Assembly: GCA_033875255.1 (NCBI GenBank)
Contig: JAWZSN010000022.1
Location: 31,403-95,402, forward strand
DNA: 64,000 nt
Source of the DNA: Marinimicrococcus sp033875255
GTDB taxonomy: Bacteria > Pseudomonadota > Alphaproteobacteria > Geminicoccales > Geminicoccaceae
Direction of reading: 5' to 3'
A model generated the notes under the pieces. It worked only from the letters and a program-made list of their open reading frames with translations. It was not told the DNA's origin and did not search any database. Positions 1 to 10,922 of this stretch are shown here, piece after piece. The first letter of the stretch is position 1. Each line of letters begins with the position of its first letter. The translations under genes were made by a program, and so were the position numbers.

Positions 1-204
1 CATGCCGTCCGCTCCCGTTGGTGAAAGGATCCGCTGCCCATCATCGGGGGCAGAACCCCGGGGTCAAGGGCCTGGGGTCAAGGGCTCCATGTCGCAGCGC
101 AGAATGCAACCTCCGGGCGACCCCGGCCGTTTTCGGCCTTGATTGTTGCGCCGCGTCACGCCCATTGTGCGCCGCAACTGGACGAGCCGACGCAAAGGGG
201 TTCC

Positions 205-633
205 ATGGAACACGGCTATTATATCGAGGACATCGAGCCCGGCATGTCCGCGATGTTCGGCAAGACCATCACCGAGGCCGACATCCTGCTGTTCGCCGGG
301 GTCTCGGGCGACACCAACCCCGTGCACCTGAACGAGGAGTTCGCGGGTGCCACGCCGTTCAAGGGCCGCATCGCCCACGGCCTGCTGAGCGCCAGCCTGA
401 TCTCCACGGCCATCGGCACCAAGCTGCCCGGCCCCGGCTGCATCTATGTGGGTCAGACCCTGAAGTTCCTGGCCCCGGTGCGCGCCGGCGAGACGGTCCG
501 CGCCGTGGTCACCGTCAAGGAGGTGGACCGTGAGCGACGCCGCGTCATCCTCGAGACCGTCTGCAAGGTCCAGGACAAGGACGTGGTCGTCGGCGAGGCC
601 ACGATCATGGTGCCGCGGCGCCCCCAGGCCTGA
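205..633 (+). CDS. MaoC-like (R)-specific enoyl-CoA hydratase
   Basis: A 142-residue hot-dog-fold protein. The hydratase-2 motif is clear at about residues 30-41 (FAGVSGDTNPVH), with the expected catalytic Asp36 and His41, as in PhaJ and MaoC proteins, which hydrate trans-2-enoyl-CoA to (R)-3-hydroxyacyl-CoA. The ATG at 205 is chosen because an AAAGGGG Shine-Dalgarno lies 5 bases upstream and family homology starts right there. Since phaC and a phasin lie elsewhere in the window, feeding (R)-3-hydroxyacyl-CoA into PHA synthesis is plausible, but that substrate role is inference. It is followed by ribF with a 72-base gap. Confidence 0.85.
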   Translation: MEHGYYIEDIEPGMSAMFGKTITEADILLFAGVSGDTNPVHLNEEFAGATPFKGRIAHGLLSASLISTAIGTKLPGPGCIYVGQTLKFLAPVRAGETVRAVVTVKEVDRERRRVILETVCKVQDKDVVVGEATIMVPRRPQA

Positions 634-705
634 CGTCCGGCGCTCGGGGCATCCGCGGCCGCTTTGAGCTTTACAGCCCCTTGCGCGCATGGAACAAACC
701 GCGCC

Positions 706-1650
706 ATGCGCATTTTTCGCCGCTTCGACGCGCTGCCCGCCGCGGCCCGTGGCGCTTGCGTCGCGATTGGCAACTTCGACGGGCTGCACCAGGGTCACCG
801 GGCCGTGCTTGCTGCCGCCCGCGAGGAGGCCGCACGTCTCGGTGCGCCGCTGGGCGTCGTGACCTTCGAGCCGCACCCGCGCGAGGTGCTGGCCCCCGAG
901 ACGGCCCCGCGGCGTCTTGCCCCCTTCGCCCACAAGGCGGCTTTGCTGCGTGCTGCGGGGGTCGAGCTGTGCGTGGCGCTGCCCTTCGACGAGACCCTCA
1001 TGCGGCTCTCCGCCGAAGGCTTCGCGGAGCAGATCCTCCATCGCCGGCTCGGCGTGCAGGCGGTGGCGGCGGGCCAGGACTTCCGCTTCGGCCACCGGCG
1101 CTCCGGCGACCTGACGCTCCTTACCGGACTAGGCACGGCGCTGGGCTTCTCGGTGCGGCCGGTGGCACCGCTCGAGATCGGCGGCCGGATCTGCTCCTCG
1201 ACCGCGATCCGCGGACTCCTCGCCGGAGGCGACGTCGCCGGAGCCAGCGCGCTGCTGGGGCGGCCCCATACCGTCGAGGGCAGGGTGCGACCGGGTGACC
1301 AGCGCGGCCGGACCATCGGCTTTCCCACGGCCAACGTGCATCCGCTGGCGCAGCGTGTCATGCTGCCGGCGGTGGGTGTCTACGCGGTGCGCGCCGAGGC
1401 CGAGGGGGCGTCCGTGCCGTGGCCGGCGGTGGCCAATCTCGGCAGACGCCCGACCTTCGACGGCAAGGGCGTGCTGCTCGAGGTGCATCTGCTGGAGGGC
1501 CGGCACGAACTCTACGGGCGCCGCCTGCGCGTGCAGTTTCTCGAGCGGCTGCGCGACGAGCGGCGCTTCGCCGACATCGCCGCCCTCACGGGCCAGATCG
1601 AACGCGACTGTGCGGCCGCCCGCCGCGTCCATGGACTGCTGACCGCCTGA
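706..1650 (+). CDS. ribF: Bifunctional riboflavin kinase / FAD synthetase RibF
   Basis: 314 residues, the usual size. It makes FMN and then FAD from riboflavin in the cytoplasm. The N-terminal nucleotidyltransferase domain has the GNFDGLHQGH motif at residues 22-31; the C-terminal flavokinase domain has GFPTAN near residue 205. The ATG at 706 fits the family N-terminus (MRIFRRF); a TTG 42 bases upstream is open but unlikely. The stop overlaps the ileS start (TGATG at 1648-1652), the classic alphaproteobacterial ribF-ileS coupling. Confidence 0.95.
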   Translation: MRIFRRFDALPAAARGACVAIGNFDGLHQGHRAVLAAAREEAARLGAPLGVVTFEPHPREVLAPETAPRRLAPFAHKAALLRAAGVELCVALPFDETLMRLSAEGFAEQILHRRLGVQAVAAGQDFRFGHRRSGDLTLLTGLGTALGFSVRPVAPLEIGGRICSSTAIRGLLAGGDVAGASALLGRPHTVEGRVRPGDQRGRTIGFPTANVHPLAQRVMLPAVGVYAVRAEAEGASVPWPAVANLGRRPTFDGKGVLLEVHLLEGRHELYGRRLRVQFLERLRDERRFADIAALTGQIERDCAAARRVHGLLTA

Positions 1651-4478
1651 TGACGACCGTTCCCATGAGCAAAGACTATCGCGACACTGTCTTCCTGCCG
1701 AAGACCACCTTCCCGATGCGCGCCGAGTTGCCCAAGCGCGAGCCGGCGCAGATCGAGCGCTGGGAGCGGATGGATCTCTATCGCCGGCTGCGCGAGGCGG
1801 CGGCGGGGCGCGAGAAGTTCGTGCTGCACGACGGCCCGCCCTACGCCAACGGCCATCTCCACATGGGCACGGCGCTCAACAAGATCCTCAAGGACGTCAT
1901 CACCCGCAACCAGCAGATGCTGGGCAAGGACTCGGTCTACGTGCCGGGCTGGGACTGCCACGGCCTGCCCATCGAGTGGCAGATCGAGCAGGCTTACCGC
2001 AAGAAGGGCCGCGACAAGGACGCGGTGCCGATCGTCGATTTCCGCCACGAGTGCCGCGAGCACGCCAGCCGCTGGATCGACGTGCAGCGCGACGAGTTCA
2101 AGCGGCTGGGCGTGGTGGGCGACTGGGCCGACCCCTATACCACCATGGACTTCAAGACCGAGGCCGGCATCTTCCGCGAGCTGGCGAAGTTCCTGCTCAA
2201 TGGCTCGCTCTATCGCGGCAAGCGCTCGGTGATGTGGTCGGTGGTCGAGAAGACCGCGCTGGCCGAGGCCGAGGTCGAGTATCACGACCACACCTCGCCC
2301 ACGATCTATGTGCGCTTTCCTGTGGTGCAGTCCTCCGACCCGGCCCTCGAGCACGCCTCGGTGGTGATCTGGACCACCACCCCCTGGACCATCCCCGCCA
2401 ACCGCGCCGTGGCCTATGGCGAGAGCCTCGCCTACCGGGTGATCGAGGTGGGCGAGGTGCGCGAGGGCAGCATGGCGCGGCCGGGCGAGCGGCTGGTGAT
2501 CGCCGTCGAGCGGCTGGCTGAGGTCGCCGACGAGGTCGGCATCCTCACCCACACCGCCATCGAGGATCTCGACGGCGGTCAGCTTGCCGGCACCGTCGTG
2601 GCGCACCCGCTGCGCGAGCTCGCCAGCGGCTACCGCTTCGACGTCAAGCTGCTGCCCGGCGACTTCGTCACCACCGAGCAGGGCACCGGCCTCGTCCACA
2701 TCGCCCCCTCGCATGGCGCCGACGACTTCGAGCTGGGCCGCCGGCACGGGCTGGAGGTTCCGGACTCGGTGGCCGAGGACGGGCTCTACACCGAGGAGGT
2801 GCCGGGATTTGCCGGCACCCACGTCTTCAAGGCGGCCGATCCGGTCTGCGAGGCGCTGACAGAGCGCGGCGCCCTGCTCCATCGCGGCTCGCTGGTGCAC
2901 AGCTACCCGCACTCCTGGCGCTCCAAGGCGCCGCTGATCTTCCGCGCCACCGCCCAGTGGTTCATCCCCATGGAGGGCGAGGGCCGGCTGCGCGACAAGG
3001 CGCTGGCGGCCATCGACGAGACCCGCTGGATCCCCGCCCGCGGCCGCAATCGCATCCGCTCGATGATCGAGACCCGGCCCGACTGGTGCGTGTCGCGCCA
3101 GCGCGCCTGGGGCGTGCCCATCGCCGTCTTCGTCAACAGGAAGACCGGGGAGGTGCTGCGCGATCCCGAGGTCTGCGAGCGCATCGCCCGGGCCTTCGAG
3201 GCGGAGGGTGCCGACGCCTGGTGGTCGCGCGACCCGCAGGAGTTCCTGGGCGACGCCCATGACGCCGCCGACTTCGAGAAGGTCGACGACATTCTCGACG
3301 TCTGGTTCGACAGCGGCTCCACCCACGCCACCGTGCTCGAGCAGCGGCCCGAGCTGAAATGGCCGGCCTCGCTCTATCTCGAGGGCTCCGACCAGCATCG
3401 CGGCTGGTTCCACTCGAGCCTGCTGGAGAGCTGCGGCACCCGTGGCCGCGCCCCCTACGAGGCGGTGCTCACGCACGGTTTCGTGGTGGATGCCGACGGC
3501 CGCAAGATGTCCAAGTCGCTGGGCAACGTCGTCTCGCCCATGGATCTCATGAAGACCCATGGCGCCGACATCCTGCGGCTGTGGACGGTGAACGCCGACT
3601 ACGCCGAGGACATCCGCATCGGCAAGGAGATCCTGGACGGGCTGGGCGACGCCTACCGGCGCTTGCGCAACACGCTGCGCTATGTGCTGGGCAACCTCGC
3701 CGGCTTCGAGGAGGCCGAGCGGCTGCCGGTGGAGCAGATGCCCGAGCTGGAGCGCTGGGTGCTGCACCGCCTCAAGGAGCTCGACCAGCTGGTCCGCGAG
3801 TGCAACGAGAGCTTCGACTTCCCGCGGCTCTACAACGCGCTCCACAATTTCTGCGCCACCGACCTCTCGGCCTTCTATTTCGACATCCGCAAGGATGCGA
3901 TCTACTGCGACCGGCCCGACAGTATCCGCCGCCGTGCCGCCCGCACCGTGCTCGATCACGTCTTCCACTGCCTGACCGCGTGGCTGGCGCCGGTTCTCGT
4001 GTTCACCGCCGAGGAGGCGTGGCTCACCCGCTACCCCGACGATGAGGGCAGCGTGCATCTGCGGCTGTTCCCCGAGCTGCCGGAGAGCTGGCTCGACCCG
4101 GCTCTGGCGGCGCGCTGGGAGCGGGTCCGCCGGGTGCGGCGGGTGATCACCGGGGCGCTCGAGATCGAGCGTCGGGAAAAGCGCATCGGCGCCAGCCTGC
4201 AGGCGGCGCCCGTCGTCTATGTGCGTCCCGAGGACGCAGCGGCGCTCGACGGGCTCGACCTCGCCGAGCTTTCCATCACCAGCGGCATCCGGCTCGAGGT
4301 GGCCGAGCCGCCGGCGGAGGCCTACAGGGTCGAGGACGCGCCGGGCATCGGCGTGGTGCCGGCGCCGGCGGGCGGGGCCAAGTGTCAGCGCTGCTGGCAG
4401 GTCCTGCCCGAGGTCGAGGCGGCGCCGGAGGGCTTGTGCAACCGCTGCGCCGACGCCGTGGCGCGGCAGGCGGCTTGA
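1650..4478 (+). CDS. ileS: Isoleucyl-tRNA synthetase
   Basis: 942 residues, full length for bacterial class I IleRS, which charges tRNA-Ile and edits valine. The HIGH motif is HLHMG at residues 69-73, KMSKS is intact at 619-623, and the C-terminal zinc ribbon is visible (CQRCW from residue 912, then CNRC about 20 residues later). The ATG at 1650 overlaps the ribF stop by one base, and the family N-terminus (DYRDTVFLPKTTFPMR) follows closely. It is in the same transcription unit as ribF and lspA. Confidence 0.97.
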   Translation: MTTVPMSKDYRDTVFLPKTTFPMRAELPKREPAQIERWERMDLYRRLREAAAGREKFVLHDGPPYANGHLHMGTALNKILKDVITRNQQMLGKDSVYVPGWDCHGLPIEWQIEQAYRKKGRDKDAVPIVDFRHECREHASRWIDVQRDEFKRLGVVGDWADPYTTMDFKTEAGIFRELAKFLLNGSLYRGKRSVMWSVVEKTALAEAEVEYHDHTSPTIYVRFPVVQSSDPALEHASVVIWTTTPWTIPANRAVAYGESLAYRVIEVGEVREGSMARPGERLVIAVERLAEVADEVGILTHTAIEDLDGGQLAGTVVAHPLRELASGYRFDVKLLPGDFVTTEQGTGLVHIAPSHGADDFELGRRHGLEVPDSVAEDGLYTEEVPGFAGTHVFKAADPVCEALTERGALLHRGSLVHSYPHSWRSKAPLIFRATAQWFIPMEGEGRLRDKALAAIDETRWIPARGRNRIRSMIETRPDWCVSRQRAWGVPIAVFVNRKTGEVLRDPEVCERIARAFEAEGADAWWSRDPQEFLGDAHDAADFEKVDDILDVWFDSGSTHATVLEQRPELKWPASLYLEGSDQHRGWFHSSLLESCGTRGRAPYEAVLTHGFVVDADGRKMSKSLGNVVSPMDLMKTHGADILRLWTVNADYAEDIRIGKEILDGLGDAYRRLRNTLRYVLGNLAGFEEAERLPVEQMPELERWVLHRLKELDQLVRECNESFDFPRLYNALHNFCATDLSAFYFDIRKDAIYCDRPDSIRRRAARTVLDHVFHCLTAWLAPVLVFTAEEAWLTRYPDDEGSVHLRLFPELPESWLDPALAARWERVRRVRRVITGALEIERREKRIGASLQAAPVVYVRPEDAAALDGLDLAELSITSGIRLEVAEPPAEAYRVEDAPGIGVVPAPAGGAKCQRCWQVLPEVEAAPEGLCNRCADAVARQAA

Positions 4479-4483
4479 GGGCG

Positions 4484-4975
4484 ATGACGGTGTCGACAGG
4501 CCGGGCGCTCGCGCTGTTCCTCGCGGTGCTGCTGCTCGACCAGCTCACCAAGCAGGCGGCGCTGACCTATGTCGATCCGCTGCAGGCCATTGCGGTGACG
4601 CCGTTCTTCAATCTGGTGCTGGTCGGCAACCGGGGCATCAGCTTCGGACTGTTCTCGACCGGTAGCCTGGCCGGCAGCTGGTTCCTCGTCGTCATGACGC
4701 TGGCGATCGGCGTGGCCCTCCTGCTCTGGTACCGGCGCGAGCCGCGGAGCCTGCCGCGCTTCGCCCTGGTTCTGGTGCTCGGGGGTGCCGTCGGCAACCT
4801 GATCGACCGGCTGCGCTTCGGCGCGGTGGTGGACTTTCTCGACTTTCACTTGCAGGGCTATCACTGGCCGGCCTTCAACGTCGCCGACTGCGCGATCGTG
4901 GTTGGCGCGGCGCTGTTGATGGTGGACGGGCTGTTTGTGTCGCGGGCGACGCCGCAGCAGGGGGAGGAAAGGTAG
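4484..4975 (+). CDS. lspA: Prolipoprotein signal peptidase LspA
   Basis: 163 residues with four hydrophobic segments. An inner-membrane aspartyl protease that removes signal peptides of lipidated prolipoproteins. Family blocks are clear: NRGISFGLF, GGAVGNLIDR, VVDFLDF and FNVADC, the last two containing the two catalytic aspartates. It starts 5 bases after the ileS stop. The next gene encodes a lipoprotein, a likely substrate. Confidence 0.96.
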   Translation: MTVSTGRALALFLAVLLLDQLTKQAALTYVDPLQAIAVTPFFNLVLVGNRGISFGLFSTGSLAGSWFLVVMTLAIGVALLLWYRREPRSLPRFALVLVLGGAVGNLIDRLRFGAVVDFLDFHLQGYHWPAFNVADCAIVVGAALLMVDGLFVSRATPQQGEER

Positions 4976-4978
4976 ACA

Positions 4979-5527
4979 ATGCGTCTTCGACGCGGCGCCC
5001 TTGCGCCACTGATGCTGGTCGCGGCGGTTGGTCTCGCCGGCTGCAACACAACGATCCAGGAAACCTTCGGGATGGGCAAGCGATCGCCCGACGAGTTCCA
5101 GGTGGTGCGACGCGCACCGCTGGTCCTGCCGCCGGACTATGCGCTGCGGCCGCCGTCGCCGGGCGCCAACAGCCCCTATCAGCCGACCCCGGCCGAGCAG
5201 GCCCGCCAGGTCCTGACCGGCCAGCAGGCGACGTCCGAGAACCGGCAGAGCGTCATCGAGCGTGACCTTCTCGCGGGAAGCGGCGTCAAGGCAGAGCCGG
5301 GTATCCGTGAGAAACTGCTCGAGGAGGCCACCCAGCTTGCCTCGGTCAATGATCGGACCTACCTCTTCATCCTGGACTTCCAGCGCAAGCGCATGGCGCA
5401 GGAGACGACCCGAGGCGACGCGCTCGATCCGGTTGCAGAGAGCCGGCGGCTGCGTGAGGAGGGCAGGGTGACCACCACCAGGACCGGCGGAACCTTCGAC
5501 AGCTCTGCGGCAGGGCAGGGCTCTTGA
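4979..5527 (+). CDS. DUF3035-type outer-membrane lipoprotein
   Basis: 182 residues. The signal peptide ends in a lipobox LAGC with the lipidated cysteine at residue 22. The rest is hydrophilic, with a block (PDEFQVVRRAPLVLPPDYAL) typical of the DUF3035 family found in alphaproteobacteria between lspA and M16 peptidases. Probably anchored in the outer membrane facing the periplasm; some workers connect this family with outer-membrane assembly, which I cannot test here. It starts 3 bases after the lspA stop and overlaps the next start. Confidence 0.85.
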   Translation: MRLRRGALAPLMLVAAVGLAGCNTTIQETFGMGKRSPDEFQVVRRAPLVLPPDYALRPPSPGANSPYQPTPAEQARQVLTGQQATSENRQSVIERDLLAGSGVKAEPGIREKLLEEATQLASVNDRTYLFILDFQRKRMAQETTRGDALDPVAESRRLREEGRVTTTRTGGTFDSSAAGQGS

Positions 5528-6930
5528 GGGCGGCGGCGATCGGAATCGCGATGACGGTGAGCCTCAACGCCGCTGTGGCGGCGGAAACCTCGGGCGTGTT
5601 CAACCCCGAGACCTTCACGCTCGACAACGGCATGCAGGTGGTGGTGGTCGAGAACCACCGCGCTCCGGTCGTCGCCCACTATGTGTGGTACCGGGTCGGC
5701 ACCGCCGACAGCCCGCTGGGCAAGTCGGGCCTGCCGCATTTTCTCGAGCATCTGATGTTCAAGGGCACGGAGAAGATCGAGCCCGGCACGTTCTCCAAGG
5801 TGGTGGCGCGCAACGGCGGCAACGACAACGCCTTCACCTCGATGGACTTCACCGCCTACCACCAGACCATCGCCCGTGACCGGCTCGAGCTGGTCATGGA
5901 GATGGAGGCGGACCGTATGGTCAATCTCCGGCTCACCGACGACCAGGTCTATCCCGAGCGCGATGTGGTGCTGGAGGAGCGTCGTCAGCGGGTCGACAAC
6001 GAGCCGGCGGCCCTGCTGGGCGAGCAGCTCGGGGCGGCGCAGTACCTGCACCATCCCTACCGCCTGCCGGTGATCGGCTGGTTCCACGAGATCGCCAGCT
6101 ACACCCGCCAGGATGCCCTCGACTTCTACGAGACCTGGTACGCTCCGAACAACGCCATCCTCGTGGTCGCCGGCGACATCACCGCCGAGGAGCTGCGCCC
6201 GATGGCCGAGCGGATCTATGGGCAGATCCCGGCCCGCCCGGTGCCCGAGCGGGTGCGGGTCGAGGAGCCGCCGCAGCGCGCCGAGCGGCGGGTGACGCTG
6301 CGCGACGGCCGCGTCCGCCAGCCCAGCATGTTGCGCTCCTACCTGGCGCCGAGCTTCGCCTCGCCGGGCAAGGAGCATGCCTACGCGCTGGAGGTGCTGG
6401 CCGAGATCCTGGGCGGCGGCGGCACCAGCCGGCTCTATCGCTCGCTGGTTGTCGAGCAGGGGCTGGCGGCCGGAGCCGGCAGCTACTATCGCGGCTCCAG
6501 CCTCGATGCCACGAGCTTTCGGGTCTATGCCTCGCCGCGCCCGGGCGTCGAGGTCGAGCGGCTGGAGCCGGCGCTGGACGCCGAGATCGCAAGACTGCTG
6601 GAGGAGGGCATCACCGACGAGGAGCTGGCGCGCACCAAGAAGCGGATGATCGCCGAGGCCATCTATGCCCGCGATTCGCTCGGTGCAGCGGCGCGCATCT
6701 TCGGTATCGCCCTGACCACCGGTCTCGCCGTCGAGGATGTCGAGGCCTGGCCGGCGCGGATCGACGCGGTGACCCGCGAGCAGGTCGAGGCGGCTGCCCG
6801 TCTGGTGCTCGATCGGGACCGGTCGGTGACCGGCCTCCTGCTTCCGAGCGGCGGCGCTGCGTCTCTGGCGGGCGAAGCCGCCCCTGGCGAGGACGCGGCC
6901 GGGCCTGCCGGCGATGCGACGGTGGAATGA
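5524..6930 (+). CDS. Secreted M16 zinc peptidase (catalytic subunit)
   Basis: 468 residues with an N-terminal signal peptide (cleavage near AVAA, residue 20). The inverted zinc motif HxxEH is present as HFLEH at residues 72-76, and the distal glutamate lies in the ERDVVLEERR block, so this is the catalytically competent member of an M16 pair acting in the periplasm. The likely start is TTG at 5524, overlapping the stop of the preceding lipoprotein gene (TTGA). Its stop overlaps the next ATG. Known pairs of this kind form heterodimers. Confidence 0.92.
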   Translation: MRAAAIGIAMTVSLNAAVAAETSGVFNPETFTLDNGMQVVVVENHRAPVVAHYVWYRVGTADSPLGKSGLPHFLEHLMFKGTEKIEPGTFSKVVARNGGNDNAFTSMDFTAYHQTIARDRLELVMEMEADRMVNLRLTDDQVYPERDVVLEERRQRVDNEPAALLGEQLGAAQYLHHPYRLPVIGWFHEIASYTRQDALDFYETWYAPNNAILVVAGDITAEELRPMAERIYGQIPARPVPERVRVEEPPQRAERRVTLRDGRVRQPSMLRSYLAPSFASPGKEHAYALEVLAEILGGGGTSRLYRSLVVEQGLAAGAGSYYRGSSLDATSFRVYASPRPGVEVERLEPALDAEIARLLEEGITDEELARTKKRMIAEAIYARDSLGAAARIFGIALTTGLAVEDVEAWPARIDAVTREQVEAAARLVLDRDRSVTGLLLPSGGAASLAGEAAPGEDAAGPAGDATVE

Positions 6931-8273
6931 CGGTGCTTGCTCATGCCAAATCCTTTCTCCATGGCCTGGCGCTCGCGGGTGCCCTCGTGAGCGCCGGTCT
7001 CGCGGCCGGCGCCGCACCGGCCTCGGCCGGCTCGAAGGTCCAGGAAGTCGTCTCGAAGAGCGGCGTGCGCGCCTACCTCATCACCGAGGAGGCGGTGCCG
7101 TTCCTCTCGCTCTCGCTGCATTTTCGCGGCGGGGCCGCCTACGATCCGCCGGAGAAGAGCGGGCTCGCCTACATGGCCTCTGGTCTGCTCGACGAGGGGG
7201 CGGGTCCCTATGACAGCCAGGCCTTCCGCGCCGAGCTCGAGGACAATGCGATCCGCCTGAGCTTCGACGCCGATCGCGACGGCCTCACCGGCCAGCTCAG
7301 GGCGCTGACCCGCGACCGCGAGAAGGCCTTCGAGCTTCTGCGCCTGGCGCTGACCGAGCCGCGCTTCGACGAGGAGCCGGTCGAGAGGATCCGCGGGCAG
7401 ATCCAGGCCGAGCTCAGGCGCAGCGAGACCGACGCCAACTATGTGGCGGGCCGCACCTGGTTCTCCCGTGCTTTCGAGGGGCATCCCTACGCCCTGCCGA
7501 CCCGTGGCACGCCCGAGAGCATCGCCGCCATCACCCCCGACGACCTGCGCGGCCTGGTCCGCGAGCGGCTGGCGCGTGGCAATCTCTCCATCGGCGTTTC
7601 CGGCGACATCACCGCCGAGGAGCTGGCGCCGCTGCTCGACGAAGTGTTCGGCGCGCTGCCGGCCGAGCCGAGCCTGCCCGAGATCGCCGAAAAGCCGCCG
7701 GAGACCGGCGGGCTGGTGGTGGTCGAGATGGCCCAGCCGCAGAGCGTGGTGACCTTCGGCCACGCGGGGATCGAGCGCCACGACCCCGATTATTACGCGG
7801 CCTACGTCGCCAACTACATCCTGGGTGGCGGCGGGTTCAGCTCGCGGCTCACCGAGGAGGTCCGGGAAAAGCGCGGCCTCGCCTACTCTGTCTATTCCTA
7901 CCTCTACGACACCGACGCCGCGCCCTTGTGGCTGGGCGGCGTCGCCACCAGCAACGAGCGGGTCGCCGAATCGATCGCCATCGTGCGCGCCGAGCTCGCC
8001 CGGCTGGCAGAGGAGGGGGTGAGCGAAGAGGAGCTGGCCGATGCCAGGACCTACCTCACCGGCTCGTTCCCCTTGCGTCTCACCAGCAACGATCAGGTGG
8101 CGCGCATGCTGGTGGGCATGCTGGTGCACGATCTGGGCCAGGACTATATCGACCGGCGCAACGGCCTCATCGAGGCTATCAGCCTCGAGGACGTCAACCG
8201 GGTCGCCAGGCGCCTGTTCGCGAGCGAGCTCCTGGTGACCGTGGTCGGCGCGCCGGAGGGGCTCGGAGGCTGA
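6927..8273 (+). CDS. Secreted M16 peptidase-like protein lacking the zinc motif
   Basis: 448 residues with a signal peptide ending near ASA (residue 35). It has the M16 fold (for example the GGGGFSSRLTEEVREKRGLAYSV-type C-terminal half, around residues 295-320) but the place of HxxEH reads GLAYMASGLLDEGAG, so zinc ligands are missing. It is the non-catalytic partner of the upstream peptidase, to which it is joined by an ATGA overlap at 6927. Such active/inactive pairs make a closed peptide chamber. Confidence 0.9.
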   Translation: MTVLAHAKSFLHGLALAGALVSAGLAAGAAPASAGSKVQEVVSKSGVRAYLITEEAVPFLSLSLHFRGGAAYDPPEKSGLAYMASGLLDEGAGPYDSQAFRAELEDNAIRLSFDADRDGLTGQLRALTRDREKAFELLRLALTEPRFDEEPVERIRGQIQAELRRSETDANYVAGRTWFSRAFEGHPYALPTRGTPESIAAITPDDLRGLVRERLARGNLSIGVSGDITAEELAPLLDEVFGALPAEPSLPEIAEKPPETGGLVVVEMAQPQSVVTFGHAGIERHDPDYYAAYVANYILGGGGFSSRLTEEVREKRGLAYSVYSYLYDTDAAPLWLGGVATSNERVAESIAIVRAELARLAEEGVSEEELADARTYLTGSFPLRLTSNDQVARMLVGMLVHDLGQDYIDRRNGLIEAISLEDVNRVARRLFASELLVTVVGAPEGLGG

Positions 8274-8277
8274 GCCC

Positions 8278-10107
<1,830 letters not shown>

Positions 10108-10272
10108 CTGCCGGCCGGCCGAAGAGCAGGGCTGGCCGAAGCCCGTCGTGGAGCCCTGCGCCGAGTGCGCTGCTCCGCCTCTGGCGGTCGCTGGGCCGCG
10201 TGACTATCTTTGCGCCAGCGCCGGGCCGGGTCCGGCCGAGCCCCCTGAAGCGGCAGCGTGGAGAGACAGAGG

Positions 10273-10611
10273 ATGACCTACGTGGTCACCGAGGCGTGCA
10301 TTCGGTGCAAATACATGGACTGCGTGGAAGTCTGCCCCGTGGATTGTTTCTACGAGGGCGAGAACATGCTTGTCATTAATCCCGACGAATGCATCGATTG
10401 CGGTGTGTGCGAGCCCGAGTGCCCCGCCGAGGCGATCTTGCCCGACACCGAGGGCGAGGCAGAGAAGTGGCTGGAACTCAACAGAGAGATGTCGGCCTCG
10501 TGGCCCAACATCACGCGCAAGCGCCCACAGCCGGCCGATGCCGACGAGTACAAGGGGGTGCCCGGCAAGTTCGAGAAGTTTTACAGCCCCGAGCCCGGTG
10601 AAGGTAGCTGA
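10273..10611 (+). CDS. fdxA: Seven-iron ferredoxin FdxA
   Basis: 112 residues. An electron carrier with one [3Fe-4S] and one [4Fe-4S] cluster. The first cysteine block is CIRCKYMDCVEVCPVDCF and the second is CIDCGVCEPECP. The ATG at 10273 (MTYVVTEACI) is the conserved family start, and an AGAGG ribosome site sits just upstream; an in-frame ATG-like start 15 bases earlier is less likely. The order fdxA-carD is typical of alphaproteobacteria. Confidence 0.95.
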   Translation: MTYVVTEACIRCKYMDCVEVCPVDCFYEGENMLVINPDECIDCGVCEPECPAEAILPDTEGEAEKWLELNREMSASWPNITRKRPQPADADEYKGVPGKFEKFYSPEPGEGS

Positions 10612-10922
10612 GGCAAGTAAACAGCAAGCGACGGGCCGGCGGCTCCGCGCGGTAGGGGGGTGCGACGCAATGTTCACTCCCCGCCCTGTCGTGGCACTGG
10701 TAAGCGATGGCACTTTGTGCTAATTTGTTTCTTGCCTTCGGCACAGGAAGCACTGCCCCAAACAAGCCCTCCCTTGACGGCCCCTGATCAACGTAGCGTC
10801 GGTCGTTTTTCGATCCCAGAGGATCGGGCGGCTGGGGCGGTGGTGTGCTCGAGATCCCGAAGAGCGTCCAGACAGGTGCGGCGGTTACGCCGTAGCTCTA
10901 CCGGTTGGGAGAACGGGGCCCT
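10612..10922. other. Gene-free interval between fdxA and carD
   Basis: 311 bases without a credible gene. The stretch from about 10685 to 10745 is richer in A and T than its surroundings and contains TGCTAATTT at 10718-10726, which could be an extended -10 element for carD. TTGACG at 10774-10779 is a possible -35, but I see no good -10 at the right distance. No rho-independent terminator was found for fdxA. Confidence 0.4.

Noticed and set aside
1..204. Start of the window as a possible upstream gene end
   Set aside because: A small dyad (45-60) and a 12-base direct repeat (60-71, 74-85) are visible, but no coding frame or certain terminator can be supported.
64..1095. Long open frame on the minus strand opposite the MaoC and ribF genes
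   Set aside because: It is a GC-driven shadow: its product is low-complexity His/Gly/Arg-rich, with no motif, while the plus strand encodes two clear families.
1512..4058. 848-codon open frame antisense to ileS
   Set aside because: Composition is that of an antisense shadow of high-GC codons, and ileS is certain on the other strand.
10692..10726. Sigma-54 promoter (TGGCAC) before carD
   Set aside because: TGGCAC occurs twice but neither has TTGC at the required distance.
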